A stretch of 64,000 bases of DNA from Halobacillus salinarum (lineage in GTDB: Bacteria; Bacillota; Bacilli; Bacillales; Halobacillaceae), in NCBI RefSeq assembly GCF_022919095.1, contig NZ_CP095073.1, positions 992,001 through 1,056,000 on the forward strand. Reading direction: 5' to 3'. The notes beneath the pieces were generated by a model that searched no databases, was not told the origin of the DNA, and worked only from the letters and a program-made list of their open reading frames with translations. Shown in pieces: positions 40,432 through 48,518 of the stretch (its first letter is position 1; each line of letters opens with the position of its first letter). The position numbers and the translations under genes are program-made.

Positions 40432-40659
40432 ATGTATAAGAATATCTTTAAGAATGAAATGACAAACCGAGTCATCAATATCATTGGAGCTTTCTTGTTC
40501 GGAGCCGTGTGGGATTATTTTAGGTGGCCGGAGTCCAGTCATCTGGTTCTCCTGCTGTTCACTCTTGTCGTCAATATTTGGGTTCTCAGTGCGATTTCCT
40601 ATGAAGCCTACAAAATTAAGGAATATAAATCCTCTACGTATAATGAAGAGCACCTCTAA
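40432..40659 (+). CDS. Small membrane protein, function unknown
   Basis: 75 residues with two hydrophobic segments (VINIIGAFLFGAVWDYF and LVLLLFTLVVNIWVLSAIS) and a polar tail rich in Lys, Ser and Glu. ATG 40432 is preceded by AAAAGGAGAG; upstream ATGs at 40360 and 40384 lie in or near the preceding terminator. No family recognised. Confidence 0.7.
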   Translation: MYKNIFKNEMTNRVINIIGAFLFGAVWDYFRWPESSHLVLLLFTLVVNIWVLSAISYEAYKIKEYKSSTYNEEHL

Positions 40660-40687
40660 CGGCAAAAGCCCAGAGGTGCTTATTTTC
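40648..40687. terminator. Bidirectional terminator between convergent genes
   Basis: GCACCTCT (40650-40657) pairs with AGAGGTGC (40672-40679). It overlaps the ends of both flanking genes. Confidence 0.75.
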
Positions 40688-41681
40688 TTACGCCCATAAA
40701 CACACGCTCCGTCACCGTAAACGGCTTAAGCAGCCCTTTGGATACGAGGAGGGAAGCGGCGAGACCGATGACGACAAACGTCAGCAGGCCGTAATGGACG
40801 TAGTGATATGCGATTATATTGAGCGGCACGTGCAAGTACATTATCGTCAGCGAAGCGGATCCGAGCGTGACGAGAATGCCGTGGTCATCGAGCTTGCTGA
40901 TGGCTTTGCTTAGCGTGAGGACAAACAGCGAAAACACGATCGGAACGATTAAATCGGCGCCAAACGTATGATAGATGTTGTATTTTAAATCAAGCTCATA
41001 ATTAAACCTGCCGTGAATGTTATCCAGCACCATCGCCAGGCAAATCAGGCCGAGAACGATGCTGTGCTTCGCCTGCAGTTTATTAATGAAGGAGCGGCCG
41101 TAGTAGCCAAATCCGACGTAAGCCATCGCAATCAGGCTCACATCGACATTGAACGGCATCGGTACACCTGACTTTCCAAACCACGCCGATTCTGCAAAAG
41201 AGAAGATGTAAAAAATCGCCAGCAGACCGATCACGTAGCGGTCTTTTTTCACTTTCATCACTAAAAACGCAAAAAACACCTGGGCAAAAAATAAGCACGT
41301 AATGAACCAGAACGGGGCATACAGCCCACTTAACAACTGGCCGCCGTACAGCAGTTTCGCTAGATCCTTCGCCATAAAGAAAAGCGAGTGTTCCCCTGCT
41401 TCTATGATATACCGCACGCCTGTAATCACAAACAAAAAGGAAAAATAGGGAACGAGCAGGCGGTAGGCACGTTTTTTCGTAAATTGAAGAAACGACTCCC
41501 AATTCTCCGGCTTCTTCAGCAAGTACCCGCTGATAATAAAAAAAGCAGGCATATGAAACCAGTATAAATATTGATCAATAGCAGGCGGATCATCCACCGT
41601 ACCGTAATGTCCCATCATGACACAGATGATCAGGATCCCTTTGGCAATATCGAGCCAATCCTGTCGTTTTGTCGAATCCAT
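40680..41681 (-). CDS. Membrane acyltransferase (acyltransferase 3 family)
   Basis: 333 residues, about ten transmembrane helices. The N-terminal signature WLDIAKGILIICVMMGHYG and the FHMPAFFIISGYLLKK motif identify the acyltransferase 3 / fucose 4-O-acetylase group, which O-acetylates sugars of surface polymers. ATG 41681 is chosen, with TAGGAG eight bases upstream; an in-frame GTG at 41690 overlaps that site. It stands alone; its acceptor could be wall polymer or the exopolysaccharide encoded further on, but this is a guess. Confidence 0.88.
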   Translation of the reverse strand: MDSTKRQDWLDIAKGILIICVMMGHYGTVDDPPAIDQYLYWFHMPAFFIISGYLLKKPENWESFLQFTKKRAYRLLVPYFSFLFVITGVRYIIEAGEHSLFFMAKDLAKLLYGGQLLSGLYAPFWFITCLFFAQVFFAFLVMKVKKDRYVIGLLAIFYIFSFAESAWFGKSGVPMPFNVDVSLIAMAYVGFGYYGRSFINKLQAKHSIVLGLICLAMVLDNIHGRFNYELDLKYNIYHTFGADLIVPIVFSLFVLTLSKAISKLDDHGILVTLGSASLTIMYLHVPLNIIAYHYVHYGLLTFVVIGLAASLLVSKGLLKPFTVTERVFMGVRK

Positions 41682-41782
41682 CGCAGCCACTCCTATAGCA
41701 ATCCAATGAAAAAAGCCTAGATCAGCGTGGATCCAGACTTTTCGATAGTGTAACGGGTATATTCGATTTTCTCAAGGGAGAA

Positions 41783-42028
41783 TCAAACTACGTCCCAGGT
41801 CTCAGAGTTTTGTTTATGAATTGAAAACGCCTGGGGCACGTGGAATTTAGCAGGATTACTAGGCTCAAAGACTTGTAGAAATTGGCAGTTGGAACAGGCT
41901 CTGCCGATCGTCTTGTGGGTAACAGGATGAGAATAATAGACTTCATCGAAGCTGCAGACGCTGCATTCGATGACATGAAGCACGTAGCGTGGACCGAGAG
42001 TCAGGTCGAGAAAGCGCTCAAAGTTCAT
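41783..42028 (-). CDS. Small protein with two CxxC pairs
   Basis: 81 residues. ECSVCSFDEVYYSHPVTH and RACSNCQFLQVFE give two CxxC knuckles about 20 residues apart, a likely zinc ribbon. The ATG at 42028 has AAGGAGGGAG upstream on the minus strand; a longer in-frame start at 42154 has none. Family unknown. Confidence 0.75.
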   Translation of the reverse strand: MNFERFLDLTLGPRYVLHVIECSVCSFDEVYYSHPVTHKTIGRACSNCQFLQVFEPSNPAKFHVPQAFSIHKQNSETWDVV

Positions 42029-42376
42029 ATAATCTCCCTCCTTGTGAATGGAGTGTAGCATAGGAGGGGGAGAAAGTTGTTGAAAAGTGGAAGTGGTAGA
42101 CCGCAAGTTTCGCAAGGGGTAAAATTTAATGAACCTACTAGAAGTAATGTTCAAGTTGAAGTAAATAAAGATTGATTAATCATATACAAAATAAAAAAGG
42201 CTCATGGAAAACATGAGCCAAATAACAAATTAGTTACCTTAAATTGGTTGTTTCAGCAGAAAAAAGAAATGGAAAGGTAAAGTAGTTAGCTTCTAACTAA
42301 AGAAAGCGATTATAGTTGCTCTATAACCTTCTCTTTAATCTGAAGAAATTCTAATTACTCCGGAGTGGTGTTACTA
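42029..42376. other. 348-base gap between divergent small genes
   Basis: Holds the minus-strand terminator-like hairpin at 42192-42219 and otherwise AT-rich DNA. I see no further gene. Confidence 0.4.
42192..42219 (-). terminator. Terminator-like hairpin without an assigned gene
   Basis: GGCTCATG / CATGAGCC with a five-base loop, followed on the minus strand by a T6 run. No gene upstream on that strand ends here, so it may be a relic. Confidence 0.55.
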
Positions 42377-42490
42377 ATGATATTAAAAAGGATGATTTGT
42401 TGGGTGAAAGGTTATCACAAATTTGATTACTATACTGAAAGATGTGTAAGGTGTGGAAAAGCAAGAACGGGTAACAGACGTCGTCAGTAG
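42377..42490 (+). CDS. 37-residue basic protein with CxxCG motif (DUF1660-like)
   Basis: Short frame: ATG at 42377 with GGAGTGGTG upstream, stop at 42488. The protein begins MILKRMICWVKGYHKFDYY and ends CVRCGKARTGNRRRQ. A Cys plus His near the start and CxxCGKxR at the end match the small phage-associated DUF1660 pattern. Too short for certainty. Confidence 0.5.
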   Translation: MILKRMICWVKGYHKFDYYTERCVRCGKARTGNRRRQ

Positions 42491-42543
42491 TAACTTTCAC
42501 AAAAAAGCTTGAGCACTAATTGCTTTAATCTATTCAGCATTAT

Positions 42544-42578
42544 AAAAAGGAAGGAATAGTTCTTCAGTTCCTTCCTTT
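42544..42578 (-). terminator. Terminator of the VanZ gene
   Basis: AAAGGAAGGAA pairs with TTCCTTCCTTTTT when read on the minus strand; the stem overlaps the last codons of the gene. Confidence 0.75.
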
Positions 42579-42968
42579 AATTATTGTAGAGTAAAAGTAG
42601 GATAACTTGTAACCAGCCCACGTTCCCGCTGTATTCAATATCACATCATCAATATCAGTCATTCTTGCAGGCTGCATGGTTTGAATGCACTCTACTGTAA
42701 CTGATAATAGCAGCCCGGCAGTCACTACCTGAGCCATTCGGTTCCTCTTTGGAAAACGTAGAGGATAGAAAAATCCAAAAGGGACAAATAGAATGATATT
42801 GCCAAAAAAGTTGTACAAAAAATCACCGAAGGGTTTTTGTGTTAGTAATTCCCATATCTCTGCAAATGGTAGAAAATTTGGCTGTGCTACTACATAACTG
42901 TGGTTAGGAAAAATGGTTAAAGCGAAAATGAACAAGACTGAAATAGAATAATCAACAGAATACTTCAT
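42564..42968 (-). CDS. VanZ-like family membrane protein
   Basis: 134 residues with four membrane segments. The VanZ pattern is clear: FLPFAEIWELL, then GNIILFVPFGFFYPL, then VECIQTMQPARMTDIDDVILNTAGTWAGY. VanZ confers low teicoplanin resistance in Tn1546, but most chromosomal family members have unknown roles. GGAGTGAC precedes the ATG. Confidence 0.88.
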   Translation of the reverse strand: MKYSVDYSISVLFIFALTIFPNHSYVVAQPNFLPFAEIWELLTQKPFGDFLYNFFGNIILFVPFGFFYPLRFPKRNRMAQVVTAGLLLSVTVECIQTMQPARMTDIDDVILNTAGTWAGYKLSYFYSTIIKGRN

Positions 42969-43117
42969 TAGGTCACTCCTGGAAATAGTTCACTCTATTG
43001 TACAGGACTGGCGGATAATTTGGATAGTTATTGGTTTTATAAGCTTTAGAGTTTAGTGTGTTAGTTCATAATTCCCTTAGAAAGTCTTACAAATAATTCA
43101 TGGATGTTTACCCCACT

Positions 43118-43150
43118 AAAAAAGCTTGAGCACCAATCGCTCAAGCTTTT
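43118..43150. terminator. Bidirectional terminator after the PilZ gene
   Basis: AAAAAAGCTTGAGC / GCTCAAGCTTTT with a seven-base loop. A partial copy of its left arm occurs at 42503-42527. Confidence 0.8.
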
Positions 43151-43152
43151 CC

Positions 43153-43518
43153 TTATCCAACCACCTCGGCTGAACCCTTCCGTTTACTTTCCTTATAGAG
43201 ACCCCGCAGCCGCTCACGCAGACGTTCAGGAGAACAGCTTACATACATGCCGCACGTCATCCGGCCGTTCTCCTCCTGCTTCCAAATCACGCGGCCTTCC
43301 GCTGTGAACGTCTCTGAATCGAGGATAAAGGACACGAACACTTCGTCTTCCAAGAATAACCCCGGGTGAGCCTCGCTCGAGAAGCGGAGACCGTTTAAGC
43401 TCATATCAACGATTTGCAAAGGACCTGACACATGTCGGCTAAACTTTTTGTTGTAGTAACCATGGAGGGGGGCATCAAACGAATAGCGGAATGGTTCGTT
43501 CCTTCTTTCCTTCACCAT
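43153..43518 (-). CDS. PilZ domain protein, possible c-di-GMP receptor
   Basis: 121 residues. N-terminal RRNEPFRYSF carries arginines before the barrel, and VDMSLNGLRFSS matches the (D/N)xSxxG element of PilZ domains; both together bind cyclic di-GMP. The spacing between RxxxR-like and DxSxxG regions is shorter and the first motif is imperfect (RR-x4-R), so binding is likely but not assured. AAAGGAG precedes the ATG. PilZ proteins often control motility or exopolysaccharide, both relevant in this window. Confidence 0.82.
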   Translation of the reverse strand: MVKERRNEPFRYSFDAPLHGYYNKKFSRHVSGPLQIVDMSLNGLRFSSEAHPGLFLEDEVFVSFILDSETFTAEGRVIWKQEENGRMTCGMYVSCSPERLRERLRGLYKESKRKGSAEVVG

Positions 43519-43701
43519 ACTCGTTCTCCTTTGCCAAAATAAGTTATCTTAATCATATACCTACCATAGTCCTAGTTCAATATCCAATCGGCGATTTTTC
43601 CGTTTTTTTATAAAATTCTTCCAGTTTTTAAATTGTGAGCTGTCGTAAGGTGTAAAATGCTGTCGCTAAGCCTGAAATGAAGGTATATTCAAGACTTTGT
43701 T

Positions 43702-44421
43702 TCACTCATCCACCGGCCGGCGATCCACTTTTATCAAGTCCCACGTCGTCACAATCCCAAGCGGCTTTTCATTCGGATCCCCGGTCTCCGTTAAAATCAC
43801 AGCTTTCAGCTTCCTTTCTGCCTCAAGACTTGTTTCAAACATTTCCTCTAACGCAAACACGGTGCTCCTCGCTGCTAAAAACTCCACAACTAAATCCTTT
43901 TCCGCATGCAGCACGTCACGGGCTGTGACTCCACTGACCGTCGCATGACCATCGTCCATTGCCTCCGACAGCCAGCGGACAATCCCTTCATTCGTCAGCA
44001 GTCCCATAAACGTGTGTGAATCATCATAGATGGGAAACTGGGAAATCCCGTACTTGCAAAACGCTTCGACAATTTTCGTGAGTTCCGTTTCTTCCTTATA
44101 AAAGAGCACCGGTTTCGTTGAAAACGCAATCGCTTCCGGAGGCTGTTCAAGCGTACGCTGGATCAGTTCCATCTTTTCCACGACTTCTTCATGAGGAGTG
44201 GCTATATAATAATCATCACGGATCCGCTCGTGCACAATAGCATTTCTAAGCTTCGCATACTGCTTCAATTCGTCGAAATGAACACGAATGACGCTGTTCT
44301 TAAGCTTCGATCGCTGCAAGAGCTCAACAAAGTTATCATTCTTCGGGAAGCCATTGAATTCCTTTAGCCGCTGGTGGATCTGGTTAAAGACGATCTCAAA
44401 CCGTTCCACTAAATCATTCAT
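43702..44421 (-). CDS. CBS-domain protein
   Basis: 239 residues. The N-terminal about 85 residues are helical (DLVERFEIVFNQIHQRLKEFNGF, then LRNAIVHER). Two CBS repeats follow (about 95-230), the first with KYGISQFPIYDDSHTFMGLLT and the second ending KPLGIVTTWDLIKVDR, together a Bateman module that usually binds adenine nucleotides. ATG 44421 has GCAGGTGAG upstream; the frame start at 44481 does not. Confidence 0.85.
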   Translation of the reverse strand: MNDLVERFEIVFNQIHQRLKEFNGFPKNDNFVELLQRSKLKNSVIRVHFDELKQYAKLRNAIVHERIRDDYYIATPHEEVVEKMELIQRTLEQPPEAIAFSTKPVLFYKEETELTKIVEAFCKYGISQFPIYDDSHTFMGLLTNEGIVRWLSEAMDDGHATVSGVTARDVLHAEKDLVVEFLAARSTVFALEEMFETSLEAERKLKAVILTETGDPNEKPLGIVTTWDLIKVDRRPVDE

Positions 44422-44922
44422 CAAAAACTCACCTGCTTTATTCTCTTTTCTTCTAGTATAGCTAAACCAGCCGCAACTCACACTTCCTAACGCCTATTAA
44501 TATGAGAAGGAATCTCAATTGTCCTATTTACTTTTTCCTCTACTTCAGATAATATTTTGAAGTATAGGAAAAATGTCGAAAAATAAACGACCTTCTTTAG
44601 TTTCTCATCTACACGCCGATACTAAAGCGTAGGGGAAGCTGTACTCCAATTTCACACCTCTAAGACGAAGACGATCAATAGAAAGAAAGGAGTTAGAACT
44701 ATCTATCTGAGTACATAGAGATCGCACTTCCAAAAACCGTAGCTGCCCCAAAAAACAAGAGCCATACTTTTGAACTAATTTATTTCTAATAAAAGGTAAT
44801 TAATGATTATTCATGCATTGAACAAAGCAAGACAGCTAGGTCTCAGTTCGGATTTTCGTGCTTTAAATAGAACGATTGATATAAATATGCTATACTCATA
44901 TCATAAGAAAGTAGGTGTTACT
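44422..44922. other. 501-base gap upstream of sinR
   Basis: Contains a 15-base-arm inverted repeat with one mismatch, TTTTTCCTCTACTTC (44532-44546) and GAAGTATAGGAAAAA (44559-44573), close to the divergent CBS gene; a possible SinI-like coding remnant from 44803; and an extended -10 promoter at 44888. Confidence 0.5.
44888..44896 (+). promoter_or_regulatory. Extended -10 promoter for sinR
   Basis: TGCTATACT, a TGn-extended -10, 27 bases before the sinR start. No strong -35 at 17 bases (TAGAAC), as common for extended -10 promoters. Confidence 0.5.
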
Positions 44923-45252
44923 ATGATCGGTGACCGCATTCAAAAGATCCGCAAAGACCGACATATGTCGCTATCAGAGCTCGCTGAAAGAGCGGGGGTA
45001 GCTAAATCCTATTTGAGCTCCATTGAGCGTAATATCCAATCGAATCCTTCGATTCAGTTCCTGGAGAAAATCGCAAAAGAGCTTGATGTATCCATGAATT
45101 ATCTGCTTCACGGGGATAATGTGGAGATCGAAGGTGCCCTTGATGATGACTGGCTTGAGCTTGTCCAGCAAGCGATGAATTCAGGCGTATCGAAGGAACA
45201 GTTCCGGGAGTTTCTAGAGTTCAACAAGTGGCGAATACATCAGAATAAATGA
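44923..45252 (+). CDS. sinR: SinR-family biofilm/exopolysaccharide repressor
   Basis: 109 residues. HTH_3 DNA-binding domain: MIGDRIQKIRKDRHMSLSELAERAGVAKSYLSSIERN followed by NPSIQFLEKIAKELDVSMNYLL. The C-terminal Sin dimerisation helices DDDWLELVQQAMNSGVSKEQFREFLEFNKWR are complete. It is colinear with B. subtilis SinR, which represses eps and tapA operons. ATG 44923 (GTAGGTG upstream) gives the family length; a longer in-frame start at 44803 exists. It lies directly upstream of the exopolysaccharide locus, so local control is likely. It could be SlrR-type instead; the full similarity favours SinR. Confidence 0.88.
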   Translation: MIGDRIQKIRKDRHMSLSELAERAGVAKSYLSSIERNIQSNPSIQFLEKIAKELDVSMNYLLHGDNVEIEGALDDDWLELVQQAMNSGVSKEQFREFLEFNKWRIHQNK

Positions 45253-45259
45253 ACTGCCC

Positions 45260-45287
45260 ATCCTGCTGAACTCCAGCAGGATTTTTT
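45260..45287 (+). terminator. Terminator after sinR
   Basis: TCCTGCTG pairs with CAGCAGGA, then six T. It separates sinR from the exopolysaccharide transcript. Confidence 0.85.
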
Positions 45288-45441
45288 ATCATAATAAAGA
45301 ATAATTTTACAAAAGTTTAACCCTTACGAACCAGGTAATATATATGAATTCATAACAATAGATATACACAAGTATTAACAATGTAAATGACAGTAAATGT
45401 AAACTATTATTAATTTTATGAAAATTCATTATCTCCTGACA

Positions 45442-45582
45442 AAAGAACTACAGCATTTTCCATAAAAATAATGCGGATGAAACCCCCATAAACCAACACT
45501 TTCTATTAATTTCGTGTAAATTTAGCAAAAAAAACCAATAAAGACTCTTCAATTGACATAATAAACCTGTTATACTAAGAAC
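45442..45582 (+). promoter_or_regulatory. Candidate promoter and SinR sites for the exopolysaccharide operon
   Basis: AAAGAAC (45442-45448), the complement of the SinR box GTTCTYT, and TAAGAAC (45576-45582), one mismatch. The second overlaps a -10 TATACT (45571-45576), with a weak -35 TTCAAT (45548-45553) 17 bases away. A perfect TTGACA (45553) is too close (12 bases). SinR bound at 45576 would cover the start site. Confidence 0.4.
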
Positions 45583-45660
45583 TATTGAAATTACGTTCGC
45601 GTTAATGTACGAAAGTAACCAAATAAAAGTTTCCTTGTTAAATAGAAAGGAGCAGGACTT

Positions 45661-46431
45661 TTGATTGATATACACAGTCACATCCTCCCTGGCGTGGATG
45701 ACGGTGCGCAAACAACCGAAGACAGCCTCGACATGGCTAGAGCTGCTGTGGAAGACGGCATACATACAATTATCGCAACGCCTCATCACCGTAATGGGAA
45801 ATATGATAACTATAAAACTGATATCCTTACCAGAGTGAAAGAATTTAATCAGCAGCTAGAGAACCACAACATCCCGCTCACCGTCCTGCCAGGTCAGGAA
45901 ACACGTATTCAAGGGGATATGATCGAAGGACTAGAGCATAACAAAATCCTTCCTATTAATGAAGACAGCGGTTATGTTTTTGTCGAATTTCCCTCTGATC
46001 ATGTGCCGAGATACTCTAAAAGACTCCTATTCGATATCCAGGTCGCCGGATACAAACCAGTCATCGTTCACCCCGAGCGAAATTCAACTATAATCCAACA
46101 TCCAAACATTCTATTTGAAATGGTCGAAAAAGGATCGCTTACGCAAATTACTGCTGCCAGTCTAGTCGGTAAATTTGGTAAAAAGATTAAGAGGTTTACC
46201 CATCAATTAATTGAAGCGAACCTGACCCACCTGATTGCATCGGATGCTCATAACACAACAACGAGAGGCTTTTGTATGAAGGATGCATTCGCGGAACTAG
46301 AGGAAAACTATGGGTCGTCCATGGTTTATTTATTTGCGGAAAATGCGGGTTATCTAGTTAACGGTGAGGTGGTAGTCTCTGAATCTCCTTTAGAAATAAA
46401 AAAGAAAAAGTTTTTAGGGGTGTTTGGATAA
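45661..46431 (+). CDS. CpsB/YwqE-type tyrosine-protein phosphatase (PHP family)
   Basis: 256 residues. Mn-dependent PHP phosphatase that dephosphorylates bacterial tyrosine kinases controlling capsule polymerisation. Metal-binding motifs: MIDIHSHILPGVDDGA, ATPHH, the HPER motif and IASDAHN. TTG start preceded by AAAGGAGCAG. First gene of the exopolysaccharide locus. The cognate BY-kinase and its membrane modulator, normally next door, are absent from this window. Confidence 0.93.
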   Translation: MIDIHSHILPGVDDGAQTTEDSLDMARAAVEDGIHTIIATPHHRNGKYDNYKTDILTRVKEFNQQLENHNIPLTVLPGQETRIQGDMIEGLEHNKILPINEDSGYVFVEFPSDHVPRYSKRLLFDIQVAGYKPVIVHPERNSTIIQHPNILFEMVEKGSLTQITAASLVGKFGKKIKRFTHQLIEANLTHLIASDAHNTTTRGFCMKDAFAELEENYGSSMVYLFAENAGYLVNGEVVVSESPLEIKKKKFLGVFG

Positions 46432-46581
46432 TGGCAGAGAAAGTAAAGTTATCAAAAACATATAACAAAACAATCCGTTAAATTAAGTACCATGCACATG
46501 AGAGTAAGCTTTATGATATCAAAAAAGCAAATTAAAGTGTAATAACACAAAGAAACAACTGTAAAGGAGCTGGTGGAGAAT

Positions 46582-48438
46582 ATGACAACTGCTTTCAGAA
46601 GAAGATTGTTATTGTTAATGTTGATTGACTCAATAATCGTTTCCTTTTCCATTTATATGTCTCATTACTTCTTAAATCCATATGTAACTGATTTCAATGG
46701 CATGATAATTGCTTCATCCATAACGCTTTTACTTACTCACCATGTTTTTTCTAGTGTTTCGGGGATGTACCGCAGAAAATGGCGTTATGCAAGTATGGAA
46801 GAATTAATCGGTATCATTACTGTAGTTACGATGTCTATAGCATCTGCAGCCTTAATTCAACTTGTAGGGTTTGGAAGTATTTATGAACGAGCCTTAATTA
46901 TAGCATGGATGCTTCATATCGTACTAATTGGTGGTGTCCGTTTTACATGGAAATATTATAAAACTTACGGGTTCACCTTTAATCCGAAAGGTAAGAAAGC
47001 TAAATTAGTTAAAGATAACCCAGACACCAAAAGAACCCTAATTATTGGAGCTGGATCTGCTGGACAAATGTTAGCCCGTCAAATGAAAAATCAATATGAA
47101 ACTAATACTGACTTGGTTGGTTTCATTGACGATGATTTTACTATGCATCATTTAACGATAAGTGGACTTCCCGTTTTAGGAAACATTAAGAACTTAAAAC
47201 ACATCGTAGACCTACATAACGTAAACCATATAGTGATTGCAATGCCTTCGATTGAAAAAGCCCGAGCAAAAGAAGTCATTTTAGAAGCTCAAAAAGTAAC
47301 TAAAAACGTTCAAACCTTACCAATGATTGAAGACATTGCGTTAGGAAATGTTTCCGTAAAACACATTCGGGACGTATCCATTGAAGATCTTTTAGGGCGT
47401 GAGCCAGTAGAACTTGATATTAATTCAATCTCAAGTGAAATTCAAGGTAATACGGTTCTTGTAACAGGAGCTGGTGGATCAATTGGTTCTGAAATATGCC
47501 GCCAGCTGGTCAATTTCTCTCCGGACCGTCTCGTATTAGTAGGTCATGGAGAAAACAGCATTTATACTATTCATATGGAATTATTACAACTAAACATAAA
47601 GACGGAACTTATTCCAGTCATAGCTGATGTACAAGACCGTGGTCGCATGTTCCAAATAATGAACGATTTTCAACCAACATATGTGTACCATGCTGCAGCA
47701 CATAAACATGTGCCTTTAATGGAAGCGAACCCTAAGGAAGCTGTAAAGAATAACATCATAGGTACAAAGAATGTTTCGGAGGCTGCTAACGATTCTGGAG
47801 TTAAAACGTTCGTTTTAGTATCGACTGATAAGGCTGTCAATCCCCCTAATGTTATGGGATCGACCAAACGAATTGCTGAAATGGTAATTCAGTCATTGAA
47901 CAAAGAAAGTAAAACAAAGTTTGTTGCTGTACGGTTTGGAAATGTACTTGGTAGTCGAGGGAGTGTAATTCCTTTATTCAAAAAACAAATCGCAAACGGT
48001 GGACCAGTTACAGTCACGCATCCTGAAATGACACGTTACTTTATGACAATTCCAGAAGCATCTAGGCTAGTACTCCAAGCCGGAGCATTAGCACATGGTG
48101 GGGAAATCTTTGTTCTTGATATGGGGGAACCTGTTAAAATTGTTGACTTAGCCCGTAATTTGATTCATTTATCTGGATTTACAGATGATGATATTTCAAT
48201 TAGGTTTAGTGGTGTTCGTCCTGGTGAAAAGATGTTTGAAGAACTATTAAAAGAAGGTGAAGTTCACAGTGAACCTATATTCCCAAAAATTTTCATTGGT
48301 AAACAATTGTTTTTTGAGGAAAAGAGTATTAATCCGTTACTCCAAGAATTTGAAAACCTAAATACAGAATTTGTAAAAGAAATGGTTGTTAATATTGCTA
48401 ATAATAATTCAGTTAGTTTATATTCAGTAGAAAAATAA
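46582..48438 (+). CDS. CapD/EpsC-type nucleotide-sugar 4,6-dehydratase
   Basis: 618 residues. Four N-terminal membrane helices, a first Rossmann-like region (TLIIGAGSAGQMLARQM, about 158) and a catalytic SDR domain with TGAGGSIGSEICRQL (about 298). The usual YxxxK is replaced by MGSTK, which is typical of the membrane-linked UDP-HexNAc 4,6-dehydratases (PglF, CapD). It likely supplies a UDP-2-acetamido-4-keto sugar for the repeat unit. AAAGGAG lies upstream; GTG 46573 and ATG 46582 are both possible starts. From here GC content falls sharply. Confidence 0.92.
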   Translation: MTTAFRRRLLLLMLIDSIIVSFSIYMSHYFLNPYVTDFNGMIIASSITLLLTHHVFSSVSGMYRRKWRYASMEELIGIITVVTMSIASAALIQLVGFGSIYERALIIAWMLHIVLIGGVRFTWKYYKTYGFTFNPKGKKAKLVKDNPDTKRTLIIGAGSAGQMLARQMKNQYETNTDLVGFIDDDFTMHHLTISGLPVLGNIKNLKHIVDLHNVNHIVIAMPSIEKARAKEVILEAQKVTKNVQTLPMIEDIALGNVSVKHIRDVSIEDLLGREPVELDINSISSEIQGNTVLVTGAGGSIGSEICRQLVNFSPDRLVLVGHGENSIYTIHMELLQLNIKTELIPVIADVQDRGRMFQIMNDFQPTYVYHAAAHKHVPLMEANPKEAVKNNIIGTKNVSEAANDSGVKTFVLVSTDKAVNPPNVMGSTKRIAEMVIQSLNKESKTKFVAVRFGNVLGSRGSVIPLFKKQIANGGPVTVTHPEMTRYFMTIPEASRLVLQAGALAHGGEIFVLDMGEPVKIVDLARNLIHLSGFTDDDISIRFSGVRPGEKMFEELLKEGEVHSEPIFPKIFIGKQLFFEEKSINPLLQEFENLNTEFVKEMVVNIANNNSVSLYSVEK

Positions 48439-48518
48439 TACTAAGTTAATAATATTTTAAATTAGTGAAATTACGAAAGGACTTATTTATGAAGATATTC
48501 AAAGTGAAGGTGTTTTAG

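Larger units (their letters stand above)
45253..45660. other. 408-base control region before the exopolysaccharide locus
   Basis: Contains the sinR terminator, a SinR-type box, a -35/-10 candidate and an inverted repeat TTACGTTCG (45591-45599) / CGAAAGTAA (45610-45618) just before the first ribosome binding site. No gene seen. Confidence 0.5.

Noticed and set aside
46431-46481. 16-codon gene after the CpsB-type phosphatase
   Set aside because: Too short and unlike any known peptide; kept only as a sign of possible gene loss.
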